Of a DNA stretch of 64,000 bases, positions 9,346 to 18,194 are shown in pieces. Within the stretch, counting starts at the first letter, position 1, and each line of letters opens with the position of its first letter. Position numbers and translations under genes: made by a program. The notes beneath the pieces are model-generated. The model was given only the letters and a program-made list of their open reading frames with translations. It searched no databases and was not told the origin of the DNA. Origin of the DNA: CBDCME01 sp965218865 (GTDB lineage: Bacteria; Pseudomonadota; Alphaproteobacteria; JAAXGF01); the NCBI GenBank assembly GCA_965218865.1, contig CBDCME010000009.1, positions 1 to 64,000 on the forward strand, in the 5' to 3' direction.

Positions 9346-10807
9346 GGCAATGTCCCGGCTGATGTTGAAAAAGTGAGGTAGGCGTCATTCGCCTGGAACC
9401 GTTAGGCTCTGGGTGTTGAATCCATCAAGGAGAACGACGCCATGACCAAGACTACACGGAACAGCCGCCTTTCGAAACTGTTGGAGATCCCGCTTCCGCT
9501 GTTGCCGCCGGCCTTGCCGGAGGCTTTTGATGATCTGCGCATGAGCGTGGATCGCTTTTGCCTGTTGGCCGGGGTGGAGACCCTGGGCGAGATGCTGGAC
9601 GAGGATAGCGAGGTGCTCTGCGGAGCGCGCCACGCCCGCACGGCCGAGCGGCAGGGCCATCGCTGGGGGACAACCCAGAGCGAGATTGCCTATCACGGGG
9701 GCAAGGTGAAGCTGACGCGCCCGCGGGTGCGCGATCTTGCGGGCAAGGAGATGAGCTTGCCGAGCTGGGAGTTGCTCTCGGACCCGGCGCTTTTGCAGTC
9801 CTGGGCGATGAACATCATGCTGCTTACGGTTTCGACCCGCAAGTACGCGCGCGCCGTGCGCCTGCCCGGCGAGGCCAGCGGCGACTTGCCGGCACGCGCG
9901 GGCGATGCGACCTCGAAGTCCGCGGTCTCGCGGCGCTTCGTGGCCATGACGCGCAAGAAGCTGAAGGCCTTCCTGGCCAGCGACCTTTCGGATCTCGATC
10001 TCCTGGTCATCCAGATCGACGGGCTGCACGTCGGCGATCACGTGTTGCTGGCAGCTATTGGCATCGACGGCGCGGGCGAGAAGCATGTTCTAGGCCTGGC
10101 CGAAGGTGCCACGGAGAATGCCGCCACGGTGCAGGCGCTGCTCGACAACCTGACCGCCCGCGGCCTCGACCCGGAAGTGCCCCGGCTCTTCATCGTCGAC
10201 GGCGCCAAGGCGCTCTCCAAGGCGATCAAGCGGACCTTCGGGCCGGTGGCCGCCCTCCAGCGCTGCCAGGTCCACAAGGGCCGCAACATCATCGAGCGCC
10301 TCGACGAAAGCCTTCATGCCGGCGTCAAGAAGGCGCTCAGGCAAGCCTGGGACCAAGACGATGCCGAGAAAGCCGAACGCCTCATGAAGAACCTGGCGCG
10401 CCGCCTGGAGACCGAGGCCCCCGGCGTTTCGGCTTCCATCCTGGAGGGCCTGGATGAGATCCTCACCGTGATCCGCTTGGGCCTGCCGCCCAAGCTCAGG
10501 CGCTCCTTGGCCTGCACCAACGCCATCGAGAATGCCTTGGGAACGGTCAGGATGGTGCAGCACAATGTCAAGCGCTGGCGCAACGCCGAGATGGCCTTGC
10601 GATGGACCGCCGCCGGCCTCCTGGAAGCCCAAAAGACCTCCGTCGCCTCAAGGCCTACCGGCAACTCCCCATCCTCAGAGCTGCCCTCGAGGATCACGTG
10701 AAAAAGGCAAAAGCGAAAAGCGCCATTGAAACCATCAAAGAGGCCGCCTAGCCTCGAAGCCCAACCATGCCTGCCTCGCCTTTTTCAACAGAGCATGGGA
10801 CATCGCC
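9346..10807 (+). mobile_element. IS256-family insertion sequence, copy 1
   Basis: This 1462-bp element has imperfect terminal inverted repeats. The left end reads GGCAATGTCCC, then TGTTGAAAAAG; the right end, reverse complemented, reads GGCGATGTCCC, then TGTTGAAAAAG. It is flanked by an 8-bp duplication. It carries one transposase gene. Copy 2 at 43439-44900 has the same length, the same orientation and only a few substitutions. It interrupts the TIR-STAND gene near its 5' end. Confidence 0.92.
9442..10701 (+). CDS. IS256-family (Mutator-type) transposase, frameshifted C-terminus
   Basis: This 419-residue DDE transposase of the IS256/Mutator family includes LLVIQIDGLHVGDHVLLAA (first Asp), FIVDGAKALSKAI (second Asp), CQVHKGRNI and the C-terminal TNAIEN (Glu). 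After AQKTS the frame departs from the family. In the next frame the sequence continues LKAYRQLPILRAALEDHV and on to a TAG at about 10751. A single missing base near 10640 explains this. The same lesion is in copy 2, so the change predates the last transposition or does not abolish activity. Confidence 0.9.
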   Translation: MTKTTRNSRLSKLLEIPLPLLPPALPEAFDDLRMSVDRFCLLAGVETLGEMLDEDSEVLCGARHARTAERQGHRWGTTQSEIAYHGGKVKLTRPRVRDLAGKEMSLPSWELLSDPALLQSWAMNIMLLTVSTRKYARAVRLPGEASGDLPARAGDATSKSAVSRRFVAMTRKKLKAFLASDLSDLDLLVIQIDGLHVGDHVLLAAIGIDGAGEKHVLGLAEGATENAATVQALLDNLTARGLDPEVPRLFIVDGAKALSKAIKRTFGPVAALQRCQVHKGRNIIERLDESLHAGVKKALRQAWDQDDAEKAERLMKNLARRLETEAPGVSASILEGLDEILTVIRLGLPPKLRRSLACTNAIENALGTVRMVQHNVKRWRNAEMALRWTAAGLLEAQKTSVASRPTGNSPSSELPSRIT

Positions 10808-10951
10808 GCGTAAGCTGTTCGTCCTGACGGCATCCAATTTACTAAATGCTTTCAAGAGTTCCTTATCGGTAATCGATCTGGGCATGGCTAAGCCCGCTCT
10901 ATTATTAATCGCGCTAGATTTGGTAATACTTTGGGTCGTACCCAGAGCCAT
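10808..10951 (-). pseudogene. Detached N-terminus of the TIR-STAND gene
   Basis: The minus strand reads MALGTTQSITKSSAINNRAG, then MPRSITDKELLKAFSKL and AVRTNSLR up to the IS256 target duplication. On the other side of the IS the frame resumes RELITIVGLDPLIDLAG and then the pentapeptide repeats. IS plus one duplication equals 1470 bp, exactly 490 codons, so the original frame is preserved across the insertion. The original start could be 10951 or the ATG at 10885. IS630 sits six bases upstream of 10951, so the promoter is probably lost too. Confidence 0.75.
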
Positions 10952-10957
10952 ATAATA

Positions 10958-12121
10958 CCAACCGCCCCAGAGTTTGACTCGCGCAAAGGTTTACACGCCA
11001 GGTTTTGTGTGATTCAAGGTTGTTGGCAACAAGGGAGTGTGTTCAATGCCAACGATTCCTTTGCGAAACGACTTTGATGCTGAAAGAGTCCGTGTTCTTG
11101 CGGCACGGAGCGATGATGGGAACCAGGCGCGACGGCTTTTGTCGATGGCGGCCATCTACGATGGGATGGATCGAGCGTGCGCGGCGGGTATTGGCGGCAT
11201 GGATCGGCAGACGTTGCGGGACTGGGTTCACCGGTTCAACGCGGGAGGTCCGGCCGGTCTGATCGACCGCAAGCCGAACGGGGCGTTGCGTCGGTTGACG
11301 CCGTCGCAAATGGCGGCGCTTTCGCGGGCTATCGAGGCCGGTCCCGATCCCGAACGGGATGGGGTCGTGCGCTGGCGCTGCATCGATCTCAAGCAACTGA
11401 TCCGAACGCGCTTCGGCGTGGACTATCACGAGCGGAGCGTCGGCAAGCTGCTGGCCGCGCTCGGGTTCTCGCATATTTCCGCGCGCCCGCGCCACGTCGG
11501 CCAGGATGCGCGGGCACAGGAGGAATTTAAAAAAAAGTTTTCCCGAACACTTGGCGAAAATCGTAGCGGCACAGCCACCGGACACGCCCATAGAGGTTTG
11601 GTTTCAAGATGAAATGCGCGTCGGCCAGAAGAACAGCCTGGTGCGCCAGTGGGCCCCAAAGGGATCGCGCCCGCGCCAGGTCAAGGACCTACGGACCTCT
11701 TCGGCGTATCTCTTCGGCGCCATCTGCCCCGAGCGCGGTGAGGGCGCGGCGCTGGTCATGCCGCGCGCCAATACTGAAGCCATGGACCTGCATCTCGAGG
11801 AAATCAGCCGGGCCGTTGCCCCAAACGCCCATGCCGTCGTGCTGCTCGACCAAGCCGCATGGCACACCACTGCCAAACTCGGCATCCCGGAGAACATCTC
11901 CCTCGTGCCTTTGCCACCCAAGTCCCCGGAGCTCAATCCCGCCGAAAATGTCTGGCAATACCTCCGCCAGAACTGGCTCTCCAATCGTGTCTTCGACTCC
12001 TATGAAGCCATCGTCGAGGCCTCTTGCCAAGCCTGGAACAACCTGACCGACCAACCTTGGAAGATCATGTCCATCGGCCTCAGAGCGTGGGATCGCACAA
12101 GTCAATGTTAAGGGCGGTTGG
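10958..12121 (+). mobile_element. IS630-family insertion sequence
   Basis: This is an element of about 1164 bp. The termini are inverted: CCAACCGCCC at the left and GGGCGGTTGG at the right, each bordered by a TA dinucleotide (10956-10957 and 12122-12123), the usual IS630 target. It lies between the TIR-STAND gene and the 3' end of the RTX gene. A decayed relative occurs at 35079-35490. Confidence 0.88.
11046..12111 (+). CDS. IS630-family transposase in two frames
   Basis: The first frame (11046 to about 11612) encodes the helix-turn-helix part (SDDGNQARRLLSMAAIYDG, FNAGGPAGLIDRKPNGALRR). The second frame (from about 11530 to 12111) encodes the DDE catalytic part (EVWFQDEMRVGQKNS, VLLDQAAWHT, LPPKSPELNPAENVWQ). 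The change of frame falls on a run of eight A (about 11529-11536) in a GAA-TTT-A8-G context. Seven A would fuse the frames, so either one A was gained or slippage on the run makes the full enzyme. Confidence 0.88.
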
Positions 12122-12395
12122 TATAAGAACTGGAATACATCGTCGTTGGAAACAAAATTCAGAATTGTATCGCCGACATTGCCTGCAGTGACGTCGGTCG
12201 TGATAGAGGGCAGATCCGCGAGCACGTCATAACCGAAGACATCGTTCCAGCGCCGCCGTCGAGGGTGTCGTCATCACCAGCGCCACCGATGAGGGTGTCG
12301 TTGCCCCCGTCGCCTTTCAGGTCGTCGTTGTCGGCGCCACCGATGAGGGTGTCGGCGCCCCCGCCACCGTCGAGGGTATCCTCGCCCGCCAGACC
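12122..12395 (-). pseudogene. C-terminal fragment of the giant RTX gene
   Basis: The minus strand encodes further RTX nonapeptides (GLAGEDTLDGGGGADTLIGG, then GGNDTLIGGAGDDDTLDGG) and, after a one-base frame change near 12250, a typical RTX C-terminal segment (VFGYDVLADLPSITTD, GDTILNFVSNDDVFQFLY). It is the continuation of the gene that begins at 22729, separated from it by the IS1595-type transposon. The end is cut by the IS630 element at 12122. Confidence 0.8.
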
Positions 12396-12403
12396 ATCGA
12401 ATA
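12396..12403. repeat. 8-bp target duplication of IS1595-type transposon
   Basis: ATCGAATA lies immediately left of the transposon (12396-12403) and again immediately right of it (16273-16280). An 8-bp duplication is the IS1595-family habit. It shows that the whole 3.87-kb block moved as one unit. Confidence 0.9.
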
Positions 12404-12492
12404 GGAAATTATATACAATCTTGCCCACATTTTGTTGTCAGCGTGGGCAAAATCCTGTAATATTCAATCATATCAATTGATTGGAGGTCCCG

Positions 12493-13527
12493 ATGGGACA
12501 CAAGGCCCCGGGCAAGCATTTTCGCAAAGGCATGAGCCTGGTCGAGGCTTTCAAGAAGTTTCCGGATGACAAGGCAGCGGAAGCGTGGTTTGCGAATCTC
12601 CGCTGGCCTGACGGTGTGCATTGCCCGCACTGTAAATCAGAAAACGTCTTGATTGGTGCCAACAACGCAGCAATGCCATATCGCTGCCGCGCGCGAGGTT
12701 GCCGCAAGCGGTTCTCCGTCCGCGTCGGAACGGTCATGCAGTCGTCGAACCTCGGCTATCAGACCTGGGCGCTGGCGCTGTACCTGCTCATGACGAGCCT
12801 CAAGTCGGTCTCGTCCATGAAGCTGCACCGCGACCTCGAGATCACTCAGAAATCGGCGTGGCATCTTGCCCACAGGCTCCGCACTCTGTTCGAAGACGGT
12901 GGCTCAATCTTCACCGGCCCCGTCGAAGCCGACGAGACCTACCTGGGCGGCAAGAGGAAGAACATGCACCGGGCAAAACGCGAGCAACTCACCGGGCGCG
13001 GACCGCAGGGCAAGACAGCCGTGGCAGGCGTGAAGGACCGGGCAACCAACCAGGTCGACGCCAAAGTCGTGAACCAGGTTGACGGTAAGACGCTGCAGGG
13101 CTTCGTCGCCTCCCGCACCACAGCGGACGCCGAGGTCTACACGGATGAGGCAACCGCTTATGTCGGCATCGAACGCAGCCACGCATCCGTGAACCACTCA
13201 GCCGGGGAGTTCGTGGACGGTGACGTTCATACCCAGGGAATCGACTCATTCTGGGGAATGTTCAAGCGCGCTCACAATGGCACGTTTCACAAAATTAGCC
13301 CGAAACACGCGGACAAGTACGTCAAGGAGTTCGCCGGGCGGCACAATGTCCGGTGCCAGGACACCATCGATCAGCTGATGGTGACCGGAAAGCGGAATGC
13401 CAGGAAGGCGGTTGCGCTACAAGGATTTGATCGCCGACAACGGGTTGTCGAGCGGGGCGCGAAGCTAGACGCTCTCACTTGTCAGGTCACCCCGGGAGCT
13501 TGGACGGCGGAACGGGGCGGCCCCTGA
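12493..13527 (+). CDS. IS1595-family transposase
   Basis: This is an IS1595-type transposase (ISXO2-like DDE domain) with an N-terminal zinc ribbon (CPHC and CRARGC, about residues 42-66). The DDE core includes VEADETYLGGKRKN, VYTDEATAYVG and the HTQGIDSFWGMFKRA segment. The start at 12493 has GGAGG five bases upstream. Near 13395 the frame leaves the family consensus: the alternative frame reads LRYKDLIADNGLSSGARS before a TAG, so the last 40 residues are frameshifted. Confidence 0.9.
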   Translation: MGHKAPGKHFRKGMSLVEAFKKFPDDKAAEAWFANLRWPDGVHCPHCKSENVLIGANNAAMPYRCRARGCRKRFSVRVGTVMQSSNLGYQTWALALYLLMTSLKSVSSMKLHRDLEITQKSAWHLAHRLRTLFEDGGSIFTGPVEADETYLGGKRKNMHRAKREQLTGRGPQGKTAVAGVKDRATNQVDAKVVNQVDGKTLQGFVASRTTADAEVYTDEATAYVGIERSHASVNHSAGEFVDGDVHTQGIDSFWGMFKRAHNGTFHKISPKHADKYVKEFAGRHNVRCQDTIDQLMVTGKRNARKAVALQGFDRRQRVVERGAKLDALTCQVTPGAWTAERGGP

Positions 13528-13529
13528 CC

Positions 13530-13551
13530 CTCGGCTTGCAACCATAGCCGA
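13530..13551 (+). terminator. Hairpin after the IS1595 transposase
   Basis: CTCGGCT and AGCCGAG pair around a 9-base loop directly behind the transposase stop. Extra GC pairs extend the stem and a short T run follows. It is a plausible intrinsic terminator. Confidence 0.5.
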
Positions 13552-13935
13552 GAGGGTTTCCGCATGTCTACGATCAATCCCCCAACACGGGTAATTTTGG
13601 TGGTGTGTAAAGACTACATCAAGGCGAACCTTGATTTTTTGCGGAGGATATCCTCTCCGCCAAAGATCAAGACGAAGACTAGCGACCGCCGACAACGGGC
13701 TGTCTTCGGCGGCGCGGTCGTAGGCGGTCACTTGACTCAAAGAACATCGCAAGATATAGCAGACACTTGATTGAGCTTTACAAGAAATTAGGGCCGAACG
13801 CATAAGCGCCCGACCCTTGAAAAGCTCCCCGCAAATGGTTGGAAGCCGCGCGGGACTGGCAGTAATAGAAAGCCTTCATACTCCCCTCCTGTCATCAGAT
13901 CAAGCGGCTTCCGTCCACACAAGATGGAGGCCACG
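13552..13935. other. Cargo spacer without a clear gene
   Basis: One open frame (13564-13770, 68 residues) begins after an ATG but shows no recognisable features. It contains a local palindrome, GGAGGATATCCTCTCC, near 13640. I see no other gene. Confidence 0.35.
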
Positions 13936-14067
13936 ATGGCTATCCGAACCATAATCAAGCGCCGCGTTTTACGTGGGGTCACAGTTATCAGCAAAACCGT
14001 TGTCACAACCAAACCAATCCGCAAGACGGTAACGGTTCGGCGTCCTATCAGAATTAGAATTCGCTGA
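13936..14067 (+). CDS. Very small basic protein
   Basis: This frame of 43 residues (MAIRTIIKRRVLRGVTVISK, then a VTTKPIRKTVTVRRPIRIRIR tail in two parts) is strongly basic, with alternating Ile/Val and Arg/Lys. GGAGG lies seven bases before the ATG. No family is recognised. It is in the transposon cargo and its composition differs from the neighbours. It could bind nucleic acid or be a chance frame. Confidence 0.35.
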   Translation: MAIRTIIKRRVLRGVTVISKTVVTTKPIRKTVTVRRPIRIRIR

Positions 14068-14125
14068 TATGCTACACGAATGGAGGCGGGAGAGTGACTC
14101 ACGCGCACCGACAGGACGCTGTGAG

Positions 14126-14716
14126 ATGCGGCAAATGATCCTGGCACGGATTTGTTGGTTGTGTGGCCCGCTCGCAACGGTCGCGGCGTTGCTATGGGCG
14201 GCATCCGCCAGCGCCGCAACGGTCAGCGTCGATGTTTCCGACGATGCCTTTCAGCCGCGAGAGTCGAGGTTACGCACGGCGATAGGGTCGTGTTCGAGAA
14301 CCGAAGCACGATCCTTCATTCGGTGCATTTGGGCTGGACGCGTGTACAGGTTCGGCACGAAACACTTTATTCGCGACGTCCTGATCTATCCCCGGCGGGC
14401 ATATGTGTTCGAGGTTCCGACCACCATGAAGCCGGCACCTACACGCTGGGATGCGGCCTGCATTCCCGATGAGGAGCACCATGGTCGTGCGGCGGCTTCC
14501 GGGCGGACCTAAGCTGTTGCGGGAAGGCGAGCGGTGGAAAACGTCGCCATAGTGGGCCGTATAACGTCCGTATCGTGACCTCGGACGGCGAACACGTTGT
14601 CTATTCCGGCCCGCTCGAAACAGGAGACAGCTTCGAGTACGGCTTCGACGAGCCGGGGACGCTTTTGTTCATCTGTCCGATGCACCCTTGGCAGGCGGGG
14701 ACGGTAATAAGTGAAT
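14126..14716 (+). pseudogene. Decayed double-cupredoxin protein
   Basis: Pieces of an exported cupredoxin-like (plastocyanin-type) protein are spread over all three frames. They are a signal peptide and first strand (MRQMILARIC through ATVSVDVSDDAFQP), RVEVTHGDRVVFENRSTILH near 14263, FIRDVLIYPRRAYVFEVPTT near 14370, GTYTLGCGLHS near 14440, then a second half SFEYGFDEPGTLLFICPMHP near 14631 followed by WQAGTVISEYP. The Cys-x-Met-His-Pro-Trp segment is a copper-site-like motif. At least three frame changes make an intact product impossible. It is cargo of the IS1595-type transposon. Confidence 0.6.
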
Positions 14717-14976
14717 ACCCACCTATTCGCCATGCCCAGGGAGCGACCCCGAGCCGGATAAAGGCTGTCGTATTCAGCGGGCGACCCGACCAAGCGGGCC
14801 TGATTGACGACCCCCTCCATTGGATCGCCTATGAGGTTCAAGCGCGAACTACAGGAAGCCCAGGCCCGGGCCGAAAAGCATCTAAGCATAACTCGATGGC
14901 CAAGGCTAAGTTGCCAAGAGAGTTGAATAACATATAATGGAGTAAGGGCGATTTGCCCTTCACACAGGAGACGACG

Positions 14977-15159
14977 ATGAAGACCGCCAACAAATCCGTT
15001 CTTGAAGTCGCCGCGTCCAATTATCAGCCCAGCAAGGCTGAGCTTGAGGAAGAAATTTCCCTCCCGAAAATGTCGCTTGAGGATGCTGGCCGGGCAGTCA
15101 TGCAGCCGGTGAAACTCGTCAGAACCGACAAGCCGCGCAAGCGCTACACTAGCGTTTGA
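14977..15159 (+). CDS. Small conserved-looking hypothetical protein
   Basis: This 60-residue protein (MKTANKSVLEVAASNYQPSK, then an acidic segment, MSLEDAGRAVM and the basic end DKPRKRYTSV) has no signal peptide or membrane segment. The start is supported by an AGGAG about eight bases upstream (ACACAGGAGACGACG). No function can be assigned. It lies in transposon cargo behind the cupredoxin pseudogene. Confidence 0.45.
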   Translation: MKTANKSVLEVAASNYQPSKAELEEEISLPKMSLEDAGRAVMQPVKLVRTDKPRKRYTSV

Positions 15160-15466
15160 CCGCCGATACTAACACGATATTGTGGCGGGAGTGGCCGCGA
15201 CGCATCGCGGTGGCCCTGAAATGCCAAAGCCCGGCTGCCACCGGGCTCAAGCGAAAGGGGGTCTTGTGAAACTCGTGAGAGTGCACCGTGCCGTGCGGGT
15301 ACAAGCTTAGAGCGTCCCGTGAGCCTGTCAAGTGTGCTCTCCGCCAACAATGGAGAGACTTGACATGGCGAGAGAGCCTGAGAGACGACCAGAGTCGAGG
15401 CCAAGGCCTAGCCAACCACTCCCCGGCGCGATCGAGCACCACGCCCCGAGGAAAGGGAGATTTTCA

Positions 15467-15643
15467 ATGACGAAGCGCCGCCACGAGACTACGCTCCACC
15501 AGAACCATCGGAGCCGAAGCCCTCGGAGCCAGAAAACGACTGACTTACGACAAGAGGCGCGAAACTTCTTGCACGATTGCGATCGTAGCACCCGCTACCA
15601 TACCGACCGACGCACTTTCTTCGACTGGTGCCACCGCGGATGA
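15467..15643 (+). CDS. Possible small His/Arg-rich protein
   Basis: This frame of 58 residues (MTKRRHETTLHQNHRSRSPR onward, ending FFDWCHRG) lies behind a purine-rich GGAAAGGGAG. Its composition is unusual (many His, Arg, Ser) and there is no family match. It may be a real small gene or a chance frame in transposon cargo. Confidence 0.25.
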   Translation: MTKRRHETTLHQNHRSRSPRSQKTTDLRQEARNFLHDCDRSTRYHTDRRTFFDWCHRG

Positions 15644-16134
15644 TGGTGGCTGTCCTAGTTTCTGGGAGTAGCGCGATTGCTTCCTCAGCGACGCTTTGGC
15701 TCAGAGGTCGGAGGCGGCGGTGGCGCAATGGTTCCAATCATCATCATGCTCATACTACAACGGTCGGAGCTATCAGCGTTGTGTGGAACATCACAGACCG
15801 GGCACGAGACCATGAGATTCTTGCGCGACGCTTCTACCAGATAGCGAAATCAATCAATGTCGAGGAAGCCGACCCGGAAAGAATAGAGAATTGGCGCATA
15901 GAAATTCTTAGCGCATCAGAAGAGGAGCCAGGCGTTTTCTACGCCCTGAACGCGGAGTGCTACAATGCGGCTACACGAGCGCTCGGCTATGGTGATGATA
16001 AACTTCGGCAGATCGCACGATGGCGCTACCATCTTCGTAATTGGGTGCGCTTTTCAGCAGGAGATTTCCCGCCGATGAGCAGCAAAGTGTCCTTCTTGAC
16101 GCCATCAGTCCGGACACCAAATCTCTATACGTAA
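15628..16134 (+). CDS. Hypothetical protein, SLATT-like C-terminal part
   Basis: The first 45 residues are a poor hydrophobic/Arg mixture and may be read from the wrong frame. From about residue 50 the sequence looks genuine: NITDRARDHEILARRFYQIA, then NWRIEILSASEEEPGVFYAL and NAECYNAATRALG. This helical pattern resembles cytoplasmic tails of SLATT-type two-helix membrane proteins. The assignment rests on my pattern recognition only. It is transposon cargo and probably degraded at its 5' end. Confidence 0.35.
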   Translation: MPPRMMVAVLVSGSSAIASSATLWLRGRRRRWRNGSNHHHAHTTTVGAISVVWNITDRARDHEILARRFYQIAKSINVEEADPERIENWRIEILSASEEEPGVFYALNAECYNAATRALGYGDDKLRQIARWRYHLRNWVRFSAGDFPPMSSKVSFLTPSVRTPNLYT

Positions 16135-16182
16135 GCCGCTTCCCCGCCATCCCGGCAACTACAGCGTTCATCTGATCCACGT
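16095..16182 (-). pseudogene. Remnant of a second IS1595 transposase C-terminus
   Basis: The minus strand reads DQMNAVVAGMAGKRLTYRDL, which matches the C-terminal end of IS1595 transposases (compare DTIDQLMV and LRYKDLIADN in the intact copy). It lies just inside the right inverted repeat, oriented opposite to the left transposase. Everything upstream of it in the enzyme has been lost. Confidence 0.55.
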
Positions 16183-16301
16183 ATCCCGCTCGAGGATGCC
16201 GTGGCGTCGCCTCTCAGCGCCCAAGTGCGAAAGCCGCACGGTCCCGGGTGGGCAAGATCGTATATAATCTCCATCGAATACGTTGCCGTCGCCGTCGCCG
16301 G

Positions 16302-18194
16302 TCAGTGAGTCGCCGCCAATGCCCCCGCCAGCCCCAAATTGGATTCGGCGACATTTTCGATATTGAACAGGCTGTCCGTGTTGCCGAAGCCGTTGTTGGT
16401 GGCCGTGTTGTTCCCGAGGTTCACGACCACTCCCTGAGTTTCCGTGCCGCCGTCGAAGCGGGCCTCGTCGGTATCGTCGCCGCCCTCGAGGGTGTCATTG
16501 CCGGCGTCACCCCTGAGGGTGTCGTTGCCCGCATCCCCGACAAGGGAGTCGGTGCCCGCGGCCCCGACGAGGGAGTCCGCGCCGGCCAGACCATCGAGAA
16601 GGTTGGCGTTGCCGTCGCCGGTCAAAGTGTCGGCGACAGCGGAGCCGACGGCATTTTCGATATTGTTCAGGGTGTCGGTGAAGCCGAAACCGTCGGTGGC
16701 CGTATTGTTTGCCAAATCCACGACCACGGCTCCGCCAGCGCCGTCGTCGAAGCGGGCTTGGTCGGTCCCGGCGCCGCCGTCGAGGGTGTCGGCGCCGTCA
16801 CCACCCCTCAAGGTGTCGTCGTTGTCGCCGCCGTTCAGAGTGTCGTCGCCCGCGGCACCGTCAAGGCTGTCGTTGCCGGCCAGACCATCGAGAACGTTGG
16901 CATTGCCGTCGCCGGTCAGAGAGTCGCCGACCGCGGAGCCGGCGGCATTCGAGATATTGTTCAGGGTGTCGGTGAAGCCGAAACCGTCGGTTGCCGTGTT
17001 GCTCGCCAAGTCCAAGACCACGGCGCCGCCACCACCGTCGTCGAAGCGGGCCTCGTTGGTCCCGGCGCCGCCATCTAGGGTGTCGGCGCCGGCGCCACCC
17101 CTCAACGTGTCGTTGTCCGCGCCGCCGATCAGGGAATCGGCGCCGGCGCCGCCATCGACGCTGTCATTCCCGGCCCCGCCATTGAGGGTGTCGTCAGCCC
17201 CGGCGCCGGCCAGGGTGTCGTCATCACCCAGGCCCTCAAATGCGTTGGCGCTGTCGTTACCGGAGAGATCATCCGCACGCGCGGACCCGATGACGTTCTC
17301 GATAAAGGTCAAGGTGTCGCTGCCGTTGAATCCATCGGTGGCGGAATTGCTCGCCAGGTCCACGACCACGCCTTGAGTCCCACCGTCGTCGAAGCGGGCC
17401 TGGTCGGTTCCCCCACCCCCGTTGAGGGTATCGTCGCCCTCGCCACCCCTTAAGGTGTCGTCGGCCGCTCCGCCAATAAGGGAGTCGGCGCCGGTTTCAC
17501 CATCGAGTGTGTCATTCCCACCGCCGCCATCGAGGGTGTCTTCGGCGCCACCGCCGGTCAGGGTGTCGTCATCGCCTAGGCTGTCGAGGGCGTTGGCGTT
17601 GGCGTCACCGGCGAGATTATCGGCGAGCGCGGAACCGGCGACATTTTCGATATCGTTCAAGGTGTCGTTGTTGATGAACCCGTCCGTGGCCGAATTGGTC
17701 GCCAGATTCACGACCACCCCCTGAACGATTCCCACATCATCGAAGCGGGCCTCGTCGGTCCCCAAACCGCCATCGAGAGTGTCGGCGCTTTCGCCACCTC
17801 GTAAGGTGTCGTTTTCCGTCCCGCCAATGAGCGAGTCGGTGCCGATCCCGCCATCGAGGCTGTCATCACCCGCGCCGCCGTCGAGCGTATCGGCGCCGTC
17901 GCCGCCGGACAGCGTGTCGCTCTCACCGAGACCCTCGATGGAATTGGCATTGTCGTCACCGCTAAGATCATCGGCGAGCGCGGACCCGATAATGTTCTCG
18001 ATATTGTTCAAGGTGTCGCTGTTATTGAATCCGTCGGTGGCGGAATTGGTCGCCAAGTCCACGACAACGCCCTGCGTCCCGACCTCGTCGAAACGGGCCA
18101 CGTCGGTCCCTGTACCACCCACCGTCGAGGGTGTCATTATCGGCGCCACCGGCCAGGGTGTCGTTTCCATCCAGGCCATCCAAGACGTTTGCAC
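16302..18194 (-). pseudogene. RTX gene, third segment
   Basis: This segment holds about 600 residues of the giant RTX protein, with six repeat units of roughly 110 residues. Each has a VVVDLATNSATDGF-type strand, a DTLxNIENVxGSxxAD segment and RTX nonapeptides (GGDGADTLDGGAGDD). Calcium-binding RTX beta-rolls of this kind fold outside the cell after type I secretion. It is joined to the preceding segment by a frameshift near 18115 (an extra G in GGTGGGTGG) and loses frame again near 16330; the next frame continues GGDSLTGDGDGNVFDG into the transposon insertion site. Confidence 0.85.

Larger units (their letters stand above)
12404..16272 (+). mobile_element. IS1595-type transposon with cargo genes
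   Basis: This 3869-bp unit is bounded by inverted repeats of about 22 bp. The left end reads ATTATATACAATCTTGCCCA and the right end, reverse complemented, ATTATATACGATCTTGCCCA; both are flanked by ATCGAATA. The left part holds an IS1595 transposase gene. The right end holds a remnant of a second IS1595 transposase in inverted orientation (about 16095-16182). Between them are small genes and a cupredoxin pseudogene, so it may have arisen as a composite element. It is inserted in the RTX gene. Confidence 0.88.
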
